From Galaxea fascicularis (taxonomy: Eukaryota; Cnidaria; Anthozoa; Scleractinia; Euphylliidae), in NCBI GenBank assembly GCA_948470475.1, contig OX419339.1:16861075-16925074 (forward strand): a stretch of 64,000 bases of DNA, given 5' to 3'. A model generated the notes under the pieces. The model was given only the letters and a program-made list of their open reading frames with translations. It did no database searches and was not told where the DNA came from. Position 1 is the stretch's first letter. The number at the start of each line of letters is the position of its first letter. This document shows positions 21,001 through 36,000 of the stretch, in pieces. The position numbers and the translations under genes were made by a program.

Positions 21001-24000
21001 CATGCGTTTTGCCTGTTTACAGCGTCCCCGAATTGAAACTGTGAAATTACTTACAGAAAGAGTGTTTTTATTAACAAAATATTGAGGTCACGTGACCGGT
21101 GCTTCTGACACCACTAGAGGATAGCAGTGACTAAGATTAAGTGAAGGACAGGGCAAGAGTTGGGATTTAAGGGCCCCAGTTGATTTTCTGACCTTCAGGT
21201 TACGTTCTAGGGGCTTAGGGTAGGGCTAGACTCAGATTTGGGGCAAGAGCATGAACAAGCCACGTGGCTAACACTCCCAGCACACTTTGACGACATAGAC
21301 CAGGCACGGTAGGTTATTTGGCTAGATTGACACCAATTCCGTTTTGATTGAGCCTGTAATCTTCAAAATATCTACTCCCGTTACCTCCAGTTGGTGCTTT
21401 GCCACAATCTTGACCTATTTGCTGCCTGTCCCAGATACCCTTTTTGTTCAACTCTTCGTCCTGTGCTCAGTATGACACAAAAACTTGCAGAGATACGTTT
21501 CTTCATGCGTTTTGCCTGTTTACAGCGTCCCCGAATTGAAACTGTGAAATTACTTACAGAAAGAGTGTTTTTATTAACAAAATATTGAGGTCACGTGACC
21601 GGTGCTTCTGACACCACTAGAGGATAGCAGTGACTAAGATTAAGTGAAGGACAGGGCAAGAGTTGGGATTTAAGGGCCCCAGTTGATTTTCTGACCTTCA
21701 GGTTACGTTCTAGGGGCTTAGGGTAGGGCTAGACTCAGATTTGGGGCAAGAGCATGAACAAGCCACGTGGCTAACACTCCCAGCACACTTTGACGACATA
21801 GACCAGGCACGGTAGGTTATTTGGCTAGATTGACACCAATTCCGTTTTGATTGAGCCTGTAATCTTCAAAATATCTACTCCCGTTACCTCCAGTTGGTGC
21901 TTTGCCACAATCTTGACCTATTTGCTGCCTGTCCCAGATACCCTTTTTGTTCAACTCTTCGTCCTGTGCTCAGTATGACACAAAAACTTGCAGAGATACG
22001 TTTCTTCATGCGTTTTGCCTGTTTACAGCGTCCCCGAATTGAAACTGTGAAATTACTTACAGAAAGAGTGTTTTTATTAACAAAATATTGAGGTCACGTG
22101 ACCGGTGCTTCTGACACCACTAGAGGATAGCAGTGACTAAGATTAAGTGAAGGACAGGGCAAGAGTTGGGATTTAAGGGCCCCAGTTGATTTTCTGACCT
22201 TCAGGTTACGTTCTAGGGGCTTAGGGTAGGGCTAGACTCAGATTTGGGGCAAGAGCATGAACAAGCCACGTGGCTAACACTCCCAGCACACTTTGACGAC
22301 ATAGACCAGGCACGGTAGGTTATTTGGCTAGATTGACACCAATTCCGTTTTGATTGAGCCTGTAATCTTCAAAATATCTACTCCCGTTACCTCCAGTTGG
22401 TGCTTTGCCACAATCTTGACCTATTTGCTGCCTGTCCCAGATACCCTTTTTGTTCAACTCTTCGTCCTGTGCTCAGTATGACACAAAAACTTGCAGAGAT
22501 ACGTTTCTTCATGCGTTTTGCCTGTTTACAGCGTCCCCGAATTGAAACTGTGAAATTACTTACAGAAAGAGTGTTTTTATTAACAAAATATTGAGGTCAC
22601 GTGACCGGTGCTTCTGACACCACTAGAGGATAGCAGTGACTAAGATTAAGTGAAGGACAGGGCAAGAGTTGGGATTTAAGGGCCCCAGTTGATTTTCTGA
22701 CCTTCAGGTTACGTTCTAGGGGCTTAGGGTAGGGCTAGACTCAGATTTGGGGCAAGAGCATGAACAAGCCACGTGGCTAACACTCCCAGCACACTTTGAC
22801 GACATAGACCAGGCACGGTAGGTTATTTGGCTAGATTGACACCAATTCCGTTTTGATTGAGCCTGTAATCTTCAAAATATCTACTCCCGTTACCTCCAGT
22901 TGGTGCTTTGCCACAATCTTGACCTATTTGCTGCCTGTCCCAGATACCCTTTTTGTTCAACTCTTCGTCCTGTGCTCAGTATGACACAAAAACTTGCAGA
23001 GATACGTTTCTTCATGCGTTTTGCCTGTTTACAGCGTCCCCGAATTGAAACTGTGAAATTACTTACAGAAAGAGTGTTTTTATTAACAAAATATTGAGGT
23101 CACGTGACCGGTGCTTCTGACACCACTAGAGGATAGCAGTGACTAAGATTAAGTGAAGGACAGGGCAAGAGTTGGGATTTAAGGGCCCCAGTTGATTTTC
23201 TGACCTTCAGGTTACGTTCTAGGGGCTTAGGGTAGGGCTAGACTCAGATTTGGGGCAAGAGCATGAACAAGCCACGTGGCTAACACTCCCAGCACACTTT
23301 GACGACATAGACCAGGCACGGTAGGTTATTTGGCTAGATTGACACCAATTCCGTTTTGATTGAGCCTGTAATCTTCAAAATATCTACTCCCGTTACCTCC
23401 AGTTGGTGCTTTGCCACAATCTTGACCTATTTGCTGCCTGTCCCAGATACCCTTTTTGTTCAACTCTTCGTCCTGTGCTCAGTATGACACAAAAACTTGC
23501 AGAGATACGTTTCTTCATGCGTTTTGCCTGTTTACAGCGTCCCCGAATTGAAACTGTGAAATTACTTACAGAAAGAGTGTTTTTATTAACAAAATATTGA
23601 GGTCACGTGACCGGTGCTTCTGACACCACTAGAGGATAGCAGTGACTAAGATTAAGTGAAGGACAGGGCAAGAGTTGGGATTTAAGGGCCCCAGTTGATT
23701 TTCTGACCTTCAGGTTACGTTCTAGGGGCTTAGGGTAGGGCTAGACTCAGATTTGGGGCAAGAGCATGAACAAGCCACGTGGCTAACACTCCCAGCACAC
23801 TTTGACGACATAGACCAGGCACGGTAGGTTATTTGGCTAGATTGACACCAATTCCGTTTTGATTGAGCCTGTAATCTTCAAAATATCTACTCCCGTTACC
23901 TCCAGTTGGTGCTTTGCCACAATCTTGACCTATTTGCTGCCTGTCCCAGATACCCTTTTTGTTCAACTCTTCGTCCTGTGCTCAGTATGACACAAAAACT

Positions 24001-27000
24001 TGCAGAGATACGTTTCTTCATGCGTTTTGCCTGTTTACAGCGTCCCCGAATTGAAACTGTGAAATTACTTACAGAAAGAGTGTTTTTATTAACAAAATAT
24101 TGAGGTCACGTGACCGGTGCTTCTGACACCACTAGAGGATAGCAGTGACTAAGATTAAGTGAAGGACAGGGCAAGAGTTGGGATTTAAGGGCCCCAGTTG
24201 ATTTTCTGACCTTCAGGTTACGTTCTAGGGGCTTAGGGTAGGGCTAGACTCAGATTTGGGGCAAGAGCATGAACAAGCCACGTGGCTAACACTCCCAGCA
24301 CACTTTGACGACATAGACCAGGCACGGTAGGTTATTTGGCTAGATTGACACCAATTCCGTTTTGATTGAGCCTGTAATCTTCAAAATATCTACTCCCGTT
24401 ACCTCCAGTTGGTGCTTTGCCACAATCTTGACCTATTTGCTGCCTGTCCCAGATACCCTTTTTGTTCAACTCTTCGTCCTGTGCTCAGTATGACACAAAA
24501 ACTTGCAGAGATACGTTTCTTCATGCGTTTTGCCTGTTTACAGCGTCCCCGAATTGAAACTGTGAAATTACTTACAGAAAGAGTGTTTTTATTAACAAAA
24601 TATTGAGGTCACGTGACCGGTGCTTCTGACACCACTAGAGGATAGCAGTGACTAAGATTAAGTGAAGGACAGGGCAAGAGTTGGGATTTAAGGGCCCCAG
24701 TTGATTTTCTGACCTTCAGGTTACGTTCTAGGGGCTTAGGGTAGGGCTAGACTCAGATTTGGGGCAAGAGCATGAACAAGCCACGTGGCTAACACTCCCA
24801 GCACACTTTGACGACATAGACCAGGCACGGTAGGTTATTTGGCTAGATTGACACCAATTCCGTTTTGATTGAGCCTGTAATCTTCAAAATATCTACTCCC
24901 GTTACCTCCAGTTGGTGCTTTGCCACAATCTTGACCTATTTGCTGCCTGTCCCAGATACCCTTTTTGTTCAACTCTTCGTCCTGTGCTCAGTATGACACA
25001 AAAACTTGCAGAGATACGTTTCTTCATGCGTTTTGCCTGTTTACAGCGTCCCCGAATTGAAACTGTGAAATTACTTACAGAAAGAGTGTTTTTATTAACA
25101 AAATATTGAGGTCACGTGACCGGTGCTTCTGACACCACTAGAGGATAGCAGTGACTAAGATTAAGTGAAGGACAGGGCAAGAGTTGGGATTTAAGGGCCC
25201 CAGTTGATTTTCTGACCTTCAGGTTACGTTCTAGGGGCTTAGGGTAGGGCTAGACTCAGATTTGGGGCAAGAGCATGAACAAGCCACGTGGCTAACACTC
25301 CCAGCACACTTTGACGACATAGACCAGGCACGGTAGGTTATTTGGCTAGATTGACACCAATTCCGTTTTGATTGAGCCTGTAATCTTCAAAATATCTACT
25401 CCCGTTACCTCCAGTTGGTGCTTTGCCACAATCTTGACCTATTTGCTGCCTGTCCCAGATACCCTTTTTGTTCAACTCTTCGTCCTGTGCTCAGTATGAC
25501 ACAAAAACTTGCAGAGATACGTTTCTTCATGCGTTTTGCCTGTTTACAGCGTCCCCGAATTGAAACTGTGAAATTACTTACAGAAAGAGTGTTTTTATTA
25601 ACAAAATATTGAGGTCACGTGACCGGTGCTTCTGACACCACTAGAGGATAGCAGTGACTAAGATTAAGTGAAGGACAGGGCAAGAGTTGGGATTTAAGGG
25701 CCCCAGTTGATTTTCTGACCTTCAGGTTACGTTCTAGGGGCTTAGGGTAGGGCTAGACTCAGATTTGGGGCAAGAGCATGAACAAGCCACGTGGCTAACA
25801 CTCCCAGCACACTTTGACGACATAGACCAGGCACGGTAGGTTATTTGGCTAGATTGACACCAATTCCGTTTTGATTGAGCCTGTAATCTTCAAAATATCT
25901 ACTCCCGTTACCTCCAGTTGGTGCTTTGCCACAATCTTGACCTATTTGCTGCCTGTCCCAGATACCCTTTTTGTTCAACTCTTCGTCCTGTGCTCAGTAT
26001 GACACAAAAACTTGCAGAGATACGTTTCTTCATGCGTTTTGCCTGTTTACAGCGTCCCCGAATTGAAACTGTGAAATTACTTACAGAAAGAGTGTTTTTA
26101 TTAACAAAATATTGAGGTCACGTGACCGGTGCTTCTGACACCACTAGAGGATAGCAGTGACTAAGATTAAGTGAAGGACAGGGCAAGAGTTGGGATTTAA
26201 GGGCCCCAGTTGATTTTCTGACCTTCAGGTTACGTTCTAGGGGCTTAGGGTAGGGCTAGACTCAGATTTGGGGCAAGAGCATGAACAAGCCACGTGGCTA
26301 ACACTCCCAGCACACTTTGACGACATAGACCAGGCACGGTAGGTTATTTGGCTAGATTGACACCAATTCCGTTTTGATTGAGCCTGTAATCTTCAAAATA
26401 TCTACTCCCGTTACCTCCAGTTGGTGCTTTGCCACAATCTTGACCTATTTGCTGCCTGTCCCAGATACCCTTTTTGTTCAACTCTTCGTCCTGTGCTCAG
26501 TATGACACAAAAACTTGCAGAGATACGTTTCTTCATGCGTTTTGCCTGTTTACAGCGTCCCCGAATTGAAACTGTGAAATTACTTACAGAAAGAGTGTTT
26601 TTATTAACAAAATATTGAGGTCACGTGACCGGTGCTTCTGACACCACTAGAGGATAGCAGTGACTAAGATTAAGTGAAGGACAGGGCAAGAGTTGGGATT
26701 TAAGGGCCCCAGTTGATTTTCTGACCTTCAGGTTACGTTCTAGGGGCTTAGGGTAGGGCTAGACTCAGATTTGGGGCAAGAGCATGAACAAGCCACGTGG
26801 CTAACACTCCCAGCACACTTTGACGACATAGACCAGGCACGGTAGGTTATTTGGCTAGATTGACACCAATTCCGTTTTGATTGAGCCTGTAATCTTCAAA
26901 ATATCTACTCCCGTTACCTCCAGTTGGTGCTTTGCCACAATCTTGACCTATTTGCTGCCTGTCCCAGATACCCTTTTTGTTCAACTCTTCGTCCTGTGCT

Positions 27001-30000
27001 CAGTATGACACAAAAACTTGCAGAGATACGTTTCTTCATGCGTTTTGCCTGTTTACAGCGTCCCCGAATTGAAACTGTGAAATTACTTACAGAAAGAGTG
27101 TTTTTATTAACAAAATATTGAGGTCACGTGACCGGTGCTTCTGACACCACTAGAGGATAGCAGTGACTAAGATTAAGTGAAGGACAGGGCAAGAGTTGGG
27201 ATTTAAGGGCCCCAGTTGATTTTCTGACCTTCAGGTTACGTTCTAGGGGCTTAGGGTAGGGCTAGACTCAGATTTGGGGCAAGAGCATGAACAAGCCACG
27301 TGGCTAACACTCCCAGCACACTTTGACGACATAGACCAGGCACGGTAGGTTATTTGGCTAGATTGACACCAATTCCGTTTTGATTGAGCCTGTAATCTTC
27401 AAAATATCTACTCCCGTTACCTCCAGTTGGTGCTTTGCCACAATCTTGACCTATTTGCTGCCTGTCCCAGATACCCTTTTTGTTCAACTCTTCGTCCTGT
27501 GCTCAGTATGACACAAAAACTTGCAGAGATACGTTTCTTCATGCGTTTTGCCTGTTTACAGCGTCCCCGAATTGAAACTGTGAAATTACTTACAGAAAGA
27601 GTGTTTTTATTAACAAAATATTGAGGTCACGTGACCGGTGCTTCTGACACCACTAGAGGATAGCAGTGACTAAGATTAAGTGAAGGACAGGGCAAGAGTT
27701 GGGATTTAAGGGCCCCAGTTGATTTTCTGACCTTCAGGTTACGTTCTAGGGGCTTAGGGTAGGGCTAGACTCAGATTTGGGGCAAGAGCATGAACAAGCC
27801 ACGTGGCTAACACTCCCAGCACACTTTGACGACATAGACCAGGCACGGTAGGTTATTTGGCTAGATTGACACCAATTCCGTTTTGATTGAGCCTGTAATC
27901 TTCAAAATATCTACTCCCGTTACCTCCAGTTGGTGCTTTGCCACAATCTTGACCTATTTGCTGCCTGTCCCAGATACCCTTTTTGTTCAACTCTTCGTCC
28001 TGTGCTCAGTATGACACAAAAACTTGCAGAGATACGTTTCTTCATGCGTTTTGCCTGTTTACAGCGTCCCCGAATTGAAACTGTGAAATTACTTACAGAA
28101 AGAGTGTTTTTATTAACAAAATATTGAGGTCACGTGACCGGTGCTTCTGACACCACTAGAGGATAGCAGTGACTAAGATTAAGTGAAGGACAGGGCAAGA
28201 GTTGGGATTTAAGGGCCCCAGTTGATTTTCTGACCTTCAGGTTACGTTCTAGGGGCTTAGGGTAGGGCTAGACTCAGATTTGGGGCAAGAGCATGAACAA
28301 GCCACGTGGCTAACACTCCCAGCACACTTTGACGACATAGACCAGGCACGGTAGGTTATTTGGCTAGATTGACACCAATTCCGTTTTGATTGAGCCTGTA
28401 ATCTTCAAAATATCTACTCCCGTTACCTCCAGTTGGTGCTTTGCCACAATCTTGACCTATTTGCTGCCTGTCCCAGATACCCTTTTTGTTCAACTCTTCG
28501 TCCTGTGCTCAGTATGACACAAAAACTTGCAGAGATACGTTTCTTCATGCGTTTTGCCTGTTTACAGCGTCCCCGAATTGAAACTGTGAAATTACTTACA
28601 GAAAGAGTGTTTTTATTAACAAAATATTGAGGTCACGTGACCGGTGCTTCTGACACCACTAGAGGATAGCAGTGACTAAGATTAAGTGAAGGACAGGGCA
28701 AGAGTTGGGATTTAAGGGCCCCAGTTGATTTTCTGACCTTCAGGTTACGTTCTAGGGGCTTAGGGTAGGGCTAGACTCAGATTTGGGGCAAGAGCATGAA
28801 CAAGCCACGTGGCTAACACTCCCAGCACACTTTGACGACATAGACCAGGCACGGTAGGTTATTTGGCTAGATTGACACCAATTCCGTTTTGATTGAGCCT
28901 GTAATCTTCAAAATATCTACTCCCGTTACCTCCAGTTGGTGCTTTGCCACAATCTTGACCTATTTGCTGCCTGTCCCAGATACCCTTTTTGTTCAACTCT
29001 TCGTCCTGTGCTCAGTATGACACAAAAACTTGCAGAGATACGTTTCTTCATGCGTTTTGCCTGTTTACAGCGTCCCCGAATTGAAACTGTGAAATTACTT
29101 ACAGAAAGAGTGTTTTTATTAACAAAATATTGAGGTCACGTGACCGGTGCTTCTGACACCACTAGAGGATAGCAGTGACTAAGATTAAGTGAAGGACAGG
29201 GCAAGAGTTGGGATTTAAGGGCCCCAGTTGATTTTCTGACCTTCAGGTTACGTTCTAGGGGCTTAGGGTAGGGCTAGACTCAGATTTGGGGCAAGAGCAT
29301 GAACAAGCCACGTGGCTAACACTCCCAGCACACTTTGACGACATAGACCAGGCACGGTAGGTTATTTGGCTAGATTGACACCAATTCCGTTTTGATTGAG
29401 CCTGTAATCTTCAAAATATCTACTCCCGTTACCTCCAGTTGGTGCTTTGCCACAATCTTGACCTATTTGCTGCCTGTCCCAGATACCCTTTTTGTTCAAC
29501 TCTTCGTCCTGTGCTCAGTATGACACAAAAACTTGCAGAGATACGTTTCTTCATGCGTTTTGCCTGTTTACAGCGTCCCCGAATTGAAACTGTGAAATTA
29601 CTTACAGAAAGAGTGTTTTTATTAACAAAATATTGAGGTCACGTGACCGGTGCTTCTGACACCACTAGAGGATAGCAGTGACTAAGATTAAGTGAAGGAC
29701 AGGGCAAGAGTTGGGATTTAAGGGCCCCAGTTGATTTTCTGACCTTCAGGTTACGTTCTAGGGGCTTAGGGTAGGGCTAGACTCAGATTTGGGGCAAGAG
29801 CATGAACAAGCCACGTGGCTAACACTCCCAGCACACTTTGACGACATAGACCAGGCACGGTAGGTTATTTGGCTAGATTGACACCAATTCCGTTTTGATT
29901 GAGCCTGTAATCTTCAAAATATCTACTCCCGTTACCTCCAGTTGGTGCTTTGCCACAATCTTGACCTATTTGCTGCCTGTCCCAGATACCCTTTTTGTTC

Positions 30001-33000
30001 AACTCTTCGTCCTGTGCTCAGTATGACACAAAAACTTGCAGAGATACGTTTCTTCATGCGTTTTGCCTGTTTACAGCGTCCCCGAATTGAAACTGTGAAA
30101 TTACTTACAGAAAGAGTGTTTTTATTAACAAAATATTGAGGTCACGTGACCGGTGCTTCTGACACCACTAGAGGATAGCAGTGACTAAGATTAAGTGAAG
30201 GACAGGGCAAGAGTTGGGATTTAAGGGCCCCAGTTGATTTTCTGACCTTCAGGTTACGTTCTAGGGGCTTAGGGTAGGGCTAGACTCAGATTTGGGGCAA
30301 GAGCATGAACAAGCCACGTGGCTAACACTCCCAGCACACTTTGACGACATAGACCAGGCACGGTAGGTTATTTGGCTAGATTGACACCAATTCCGTTTTG
30401 ATTGAGCCTGTAATCTTCAAAATATCTACTCCCGTTACCTCCAGTTGGTGCTTTGCCACAATCTTGACCTATTTGCTGCCTGTCCCAGATACCCTTTTTG
30501 TTCAACTCTTCGTCCTGTGCTCAGTATGACACAAAAACTTGCAGAGATACGTTTCTTCATGCGTTTTGCCTGTTTACAGCGTCCCCGAATTGAAACTGTG
30601 AAATTACTTACAGAAAGAGTGTTTTTATTAACAAAATATTGAGGTCACGTGACCGGTGCTTCTGACACCACTAGAGGATAGCAGTGACTAAGATTAAGTG
30701 AAGGACAGGGCAAGAGTTGGGATTTAAGGGCCCCAGTTGATTTTCTGACCTTCAGGTTACGTTCTAGGGGCTTAGGGTAGGGCTAGGCTCAGATTTGGGG
30801 CAAGAGCATGAACAAGCCACGTGGCTAACACTCCCAGCACACTTTGACGACATAGACCAGGCACGGTAGGTTATTTGGCTAGATTGACACCAATTCCGTT
30901 TTGATTGAGCCTGTAATCTTCAAAATATCTACTCCCGTTACCTCCAGTTGGTGCTTTGCCACAATCTTGACCTATTTGCTGCCTGTCCCAGATACCCTTT
31001 TTGTTCAACTCTTCGTCCTGTGCTCAGTATGACACAAAAACTTGCAGAGATACGTTTCTTCATGCGTTTTGCCTGTTTACAGCGTCCCCGAATTGAAACT
31101 GTGAAATTACTTACAGAAAGAGTGTTTTTATTAACAAAATATTGAGGTCACGTGACCGGTGCTTCTGACACCACTAGAGGATAGCAGTGACTAAGATTAA
31201 GTGAAGGACAGGGCAAGAGTTGGGATTTAAGGGCCCCAGTTGATTTTCTGACCTTCAGGTTACGTTCTAGGGGCTTAGGGTAGGGCTAGACTCAGATTTG
31301 GGGCAAGAGCATGAACAAGCCACGTGGCTAACACTCCCAGCACACTTTGACGACATAGACCAGGCACGGTAGGTTATTTGGCTAGATTGACACCAATTCC
31401 GTTTTGATTGAGCCTGTAATCTTCAAAATATCTACTCCCGTTACCTCCAGTTGGTGCTTTGCCACAATCTTGACCTATTTGCTGCCTGTCCCAGATACCC
31501 TTTTTGTTCAACTCTTCGTCCTGTGCTCAGTATGACACAAAAACTTGCAGAGATACGTTTCTTCATGCGTTTTGCCTGTTTACAGCGTCCCCGAATTGAA
31601 ACTGTGAAATTACTTACAGAAAGAGTGTTTTTATTAACAAAATATTGAGGTCACGTGACCGGTGCTTCTGACACCACTAGAGGATAGCAGTGACTAAGAT
31701 TAAGTGAAGGACAGGGCAAGAGTTGGGATTTAAGGGCCCCAGTTGATTTTCTGACCTTCAGGTTACGTTCTAGGGGCTTAGGGTAGGGCTAGACTCAGAT
31801 TTGGGGCAAGAGCATGAACAAGCCACGTGGCTAACACTCCCAGCACACTTTGACGACATAGACCAGGCACGGTAGGTTATTTGGCTAGATTGACACCAAT
31901 TCCGTTTTGATTGAGCCTGTAATCTTCAAAATATCTACTCCCGTTACCTCCAGTTGGTGCTTTGCCACAATCTTGACCTATTTGCTGCCTGTCCCAGATA
32001 CCCTTTTTGTTCAACTCTTCGTCCTGTGCTCAGTATGACACAAAAACTTGCAGAGATACGTTTCTTCATGCGTTTTGCCTGTTTACAGCGTCCCCGAATT
32101 GAAACTGTGAATTTACTTACAGAAAGAGTGTTTTTATTAACAAAATATTGAGGTCACGTGACCGGTGCTTCTGACACCACTAGAGGATAGCAGTGACTAA
32201 GATTAAGTGAAGGACAGGGCAAGAGTTGGGATTTAAGGGCCCCAGTTGATTTTCTGACCTTCAGGTTACGTTCTAGGGGCTTAGGGTAGGGCTAGACTCA
32301 GATTTGGGGCAAGAGCATGAACAAGCCACGTGGCTAACACTCCCAGCACACTTTGACGACATAGACCAGGCACGGTAGGTTATTTGGCTAGATTGACACC
32401 AATTCCGTTTTGATTGAGCCTGTAATCTTCAAAATATCTACTCCCGTTACCTCCAGTTGGTGCTTTGCCACAATCTTGACCTATTTGCTGCCTGTCCCAG
32501 ATACCCTTTTTGTTCAACTCTTCGTCCTGTGCTCAGTATGACACAAAAACTTGCAGAGATACGTTTCTTCATGCGTTTTGCCTGTTTACAGCGTCCCCGA
32601 ATTGAAACTGTGAAATTACTTACAGAAAGAGTGTTTTTATTAACAAAATATTGAGGTCACGTGACCGGTGCTTCTGACACCACTAGAGGATAGCAGTGAC
32701 TAAGATTAAGTGAAGGACAGGGCAAGAGTTGGGATTTAAGGGCCCCAGTTGATTTTCTGACCTTCAGGTTACGTTCTAGGGGCTTAGGGTAGGGCTAGAC
32801 TCAGATTTGGGGCAAGAGCATGAACAAGCCACGTGGCTAACACTCCCAGCACACTTTGACGACATAGACCAGGCACGGTAGGTTATTTGGCTAGATTGAC
32901 ACCAATTCCGTTTTGATTGAGCCTGTAATCTTCAAAATATCTACTCCCGTTACCTCCAGTTGGTGCTTTGCCACAATCTTGACCTATTTGCTGCCTGTCC

Positions 33001-36000
33001 CAGATACCCTTTTTGTTCAACTCTTCGTCCTGTGCTCAGTATGACACAAAAACTTGCAGAGATACGTTTCTTCATGCGTTTTGCCTGTTTACAGCGTCCC
33101 CGAATTGAAACTGTGAAATTACTTACAGAAAGAGTGTTTTTATTAACAAAATATTGAGGTCACGTGACCGGTGCTTCTGACACCACTAGAGGATAGCAGT
33201 GACTAAGATTAAGTGAAGGACAGGGCAAGAGTTGGGATTTAAGGGCCCCAGTTGATTTTCTGACCTTCAGGTTACGTTCTAGGGGCTTAGGGTAGGGCTA
33301 GACTCAGATTTGGGGCAAGAGCATGAACAAGCCACGTGGCTAACACTCCCAGCACACTTTGACGACATAGACCAGGCACGGTAGGTTATTTGGCTAGATT
33401 GACACCAATTCCGTTTTGATTGAGCCTGTAATCTTCAAAATATCTACTCCCGTTACCTCCAGTTGGTGCTTTGCCACAATCTTGACCTATTTGCTGCCTG
33501 TCCCAGATACCCTTTTTGTTCAACTCTTCGTCCTGTGCTCAGTATGACACAAAAACTTGCAGAGATACGTTTCTTCATGCGTTTTGCCTGTTTACAGCGT
33601 CCCCGAATTGAAACTGTGAAATTACTTACAGAAAGAGTGTTTTTATTAACAAAATATTGAGGTCACGTGACCGGTGCTTCTGACACCACTAGAGGATAGC
33701 AGTGACTAAGATTAAGTGAAGGACAGGGCAAGAGTTGGGATTTAAGGGCCCCAGTTGATTTTCTGACCTTCAGGTTACGTTCTAGGGGCTTAGGGTAGGG
33801 CTAGACTCAGATTTGGGGCAAGAGCATGAACAAGCCACGTGGCTAACACTCCCAGCACACTTTGACGACATAGACCAGGCACGGTAGGTTATTTGGCTAG
33901 ATTGACACCAATTCCGTTTTGATTGAGCCTGTAATCTTCAAAATATCTACTCCCGTTACCTCCAGTTGGTGCTTTGCCACAATCTTGACCTATTTGCTGC
34001 CTGTCCCAGATACCCTTTTTGTTCAACTCTTCGTCCTGTGCTCAGTATGACACAAAAACTTGCAGAGATACGTTTCTTCATGCGTTTTGCCTGTTTACAG
34101 CGTCCCCGAATTGAAACTGTGAAATTACTTACAGAAAGAGTGTTTTTATTAACAAAATATTGAGGTCACGTGACCGGTGCTTCTGACACCACTAGAGGAT
34201 AGCAGTGACTAAGATTAAGTGAAGGACAGGGCAAGAGTTGGGATTTAAGGGCCCCAGTTGATTTTCTGACCTTCAGGTTACGTTCTAGGGGCTTAGGGTA
34301 GGGCTAGACTCAGATTTGGGGCAAGAGCATGAACAAGCCACGTGGCTAACACTCCCAGCACACTTTGACGACATAGACCAGGCACGGTAGGTTATTTGGC
34401 TAGATTGACACCAATTCCGTTTTGATTGAGCCTGTAATCTTCAAAATATCTACTCCCGTTACCTCCAGTTGGTGCTTTGCCACAATCTTGACCTATTTGC
34501 TGCCTGTCCCAGATACCCTTTTTGTTCAACTCTTCGTCCTGTGCTCAGTATGACACAAAAACTTGCAGAGATACGTTTCTTCATGCGTTTTGCCTGTTTA
34601 CAGCGTCCCCGAATTGAAACTGTGAAATTACTTACAGAAAGAGTGTTTTTATTAACAAAATATTGAGGTCACGTGACCGGTGCTTCTGACACCACTAGAG
34701 GATAGCAGTGACTAAGATTAAGTGAAGGACAGGGCAAGAGTTGGGATTTAAGGGCCCCAGTTGATTTTCTGACCTTCAGGTTACGTTCTAGGGGCTTAGG
34801 GTAGGGCTAGACTCAGATTTGGGGCAAGAGCATGAACAAGCCACGTGGCTAACACTCCCAGCACACTTTGACGACATAGACCAGGCACGGTAGGTTATTT
34901 GGCTAGATTGACACCAATTCCGTTTTGATTGAGCCTGTAATCTTCAAAATATCTACTCCCGTTACCTCCAGTTGGTGCTTTGCCACAATCTTGACCTATT
35001 TGCTGCCTGTCCCAGATACCCTTTTTGTTCAACTCTTCGTCCTGTGCTCAGTATGACACAAAAACTTGCAGAGATACGTTTCTTCATGCGTTTTGCCTGT
35101 TTACAGCGTCCCCGAATTGAAACTGTGAAATTACTTACAGAAAGAGTGTTTTTATTAACAAAATATTGAGGTCACGTGACCGGTGCTTCTGACACCACTA
35201 GAGGATAGCAGTGACTAAGATTAAGTGAAGGACAGGGCAAGAGTTGGGATTTAAGGGCCCCAGTTGATTTTCTGACCTTCAGGTTACGTTCTAGGGGCTT
35301 AGGGTAGGGCTAGGCTCAGATTTGGGGCAAGAGCATGAACAAGCCACGTGGCTAACACTCCCAGCACACTTTGACGACATAGACCAGGCACGGTAGGTTA
35401 TTTGGCTAGATTGACACCAATTCCGTTTTGATTGAGCCTGTAATCTTCAAAATATCTACTCCCGTTACCTCCAGTTGGTGCTTTGCCACAATCTTGACCT
35501 ATTTGCTGCCTGTCCCAGATACCCTTTTTGTTCAACTCTTCGTCCTGTGCTCAGTATGACACAAAAACTTGCAGAGATACGTTTCTTCATGCGTTTTGCC
35601 TGTTTACAGCGTCCCCGAATTGAAACTGTGAAATTACTTACAGAAAGAGTGTTTTTATTAACAAAATATTGAGGTCACGTGACCGGTGCTTCTGACACCA
35701 CTAGAGGATAGCAGTGACTAAGATTAAGTGAAGGACAGGGCAAGAGTTGGGATTTAAGGGCCCCAGTTGATTTTCTGACCTTCAGGTTACGTTCTAGGGG
35801 CTTAGGGTAGGGCTAGACTCAGATTTGGGGCAAGAGCATGAACAAGCCACGTGGCTAACACTCCCAGCACACTTTGACGACATAGACCAGGCACGGTAGG
35901 TTATTTGGCTAGATTGACACCAATTCCGTTTTGATTGAGCCTGTAATCTTCAAAATATCTACTCCCGTTACCTCCAGTTGGTGCTTTGCCACAATCTTGA

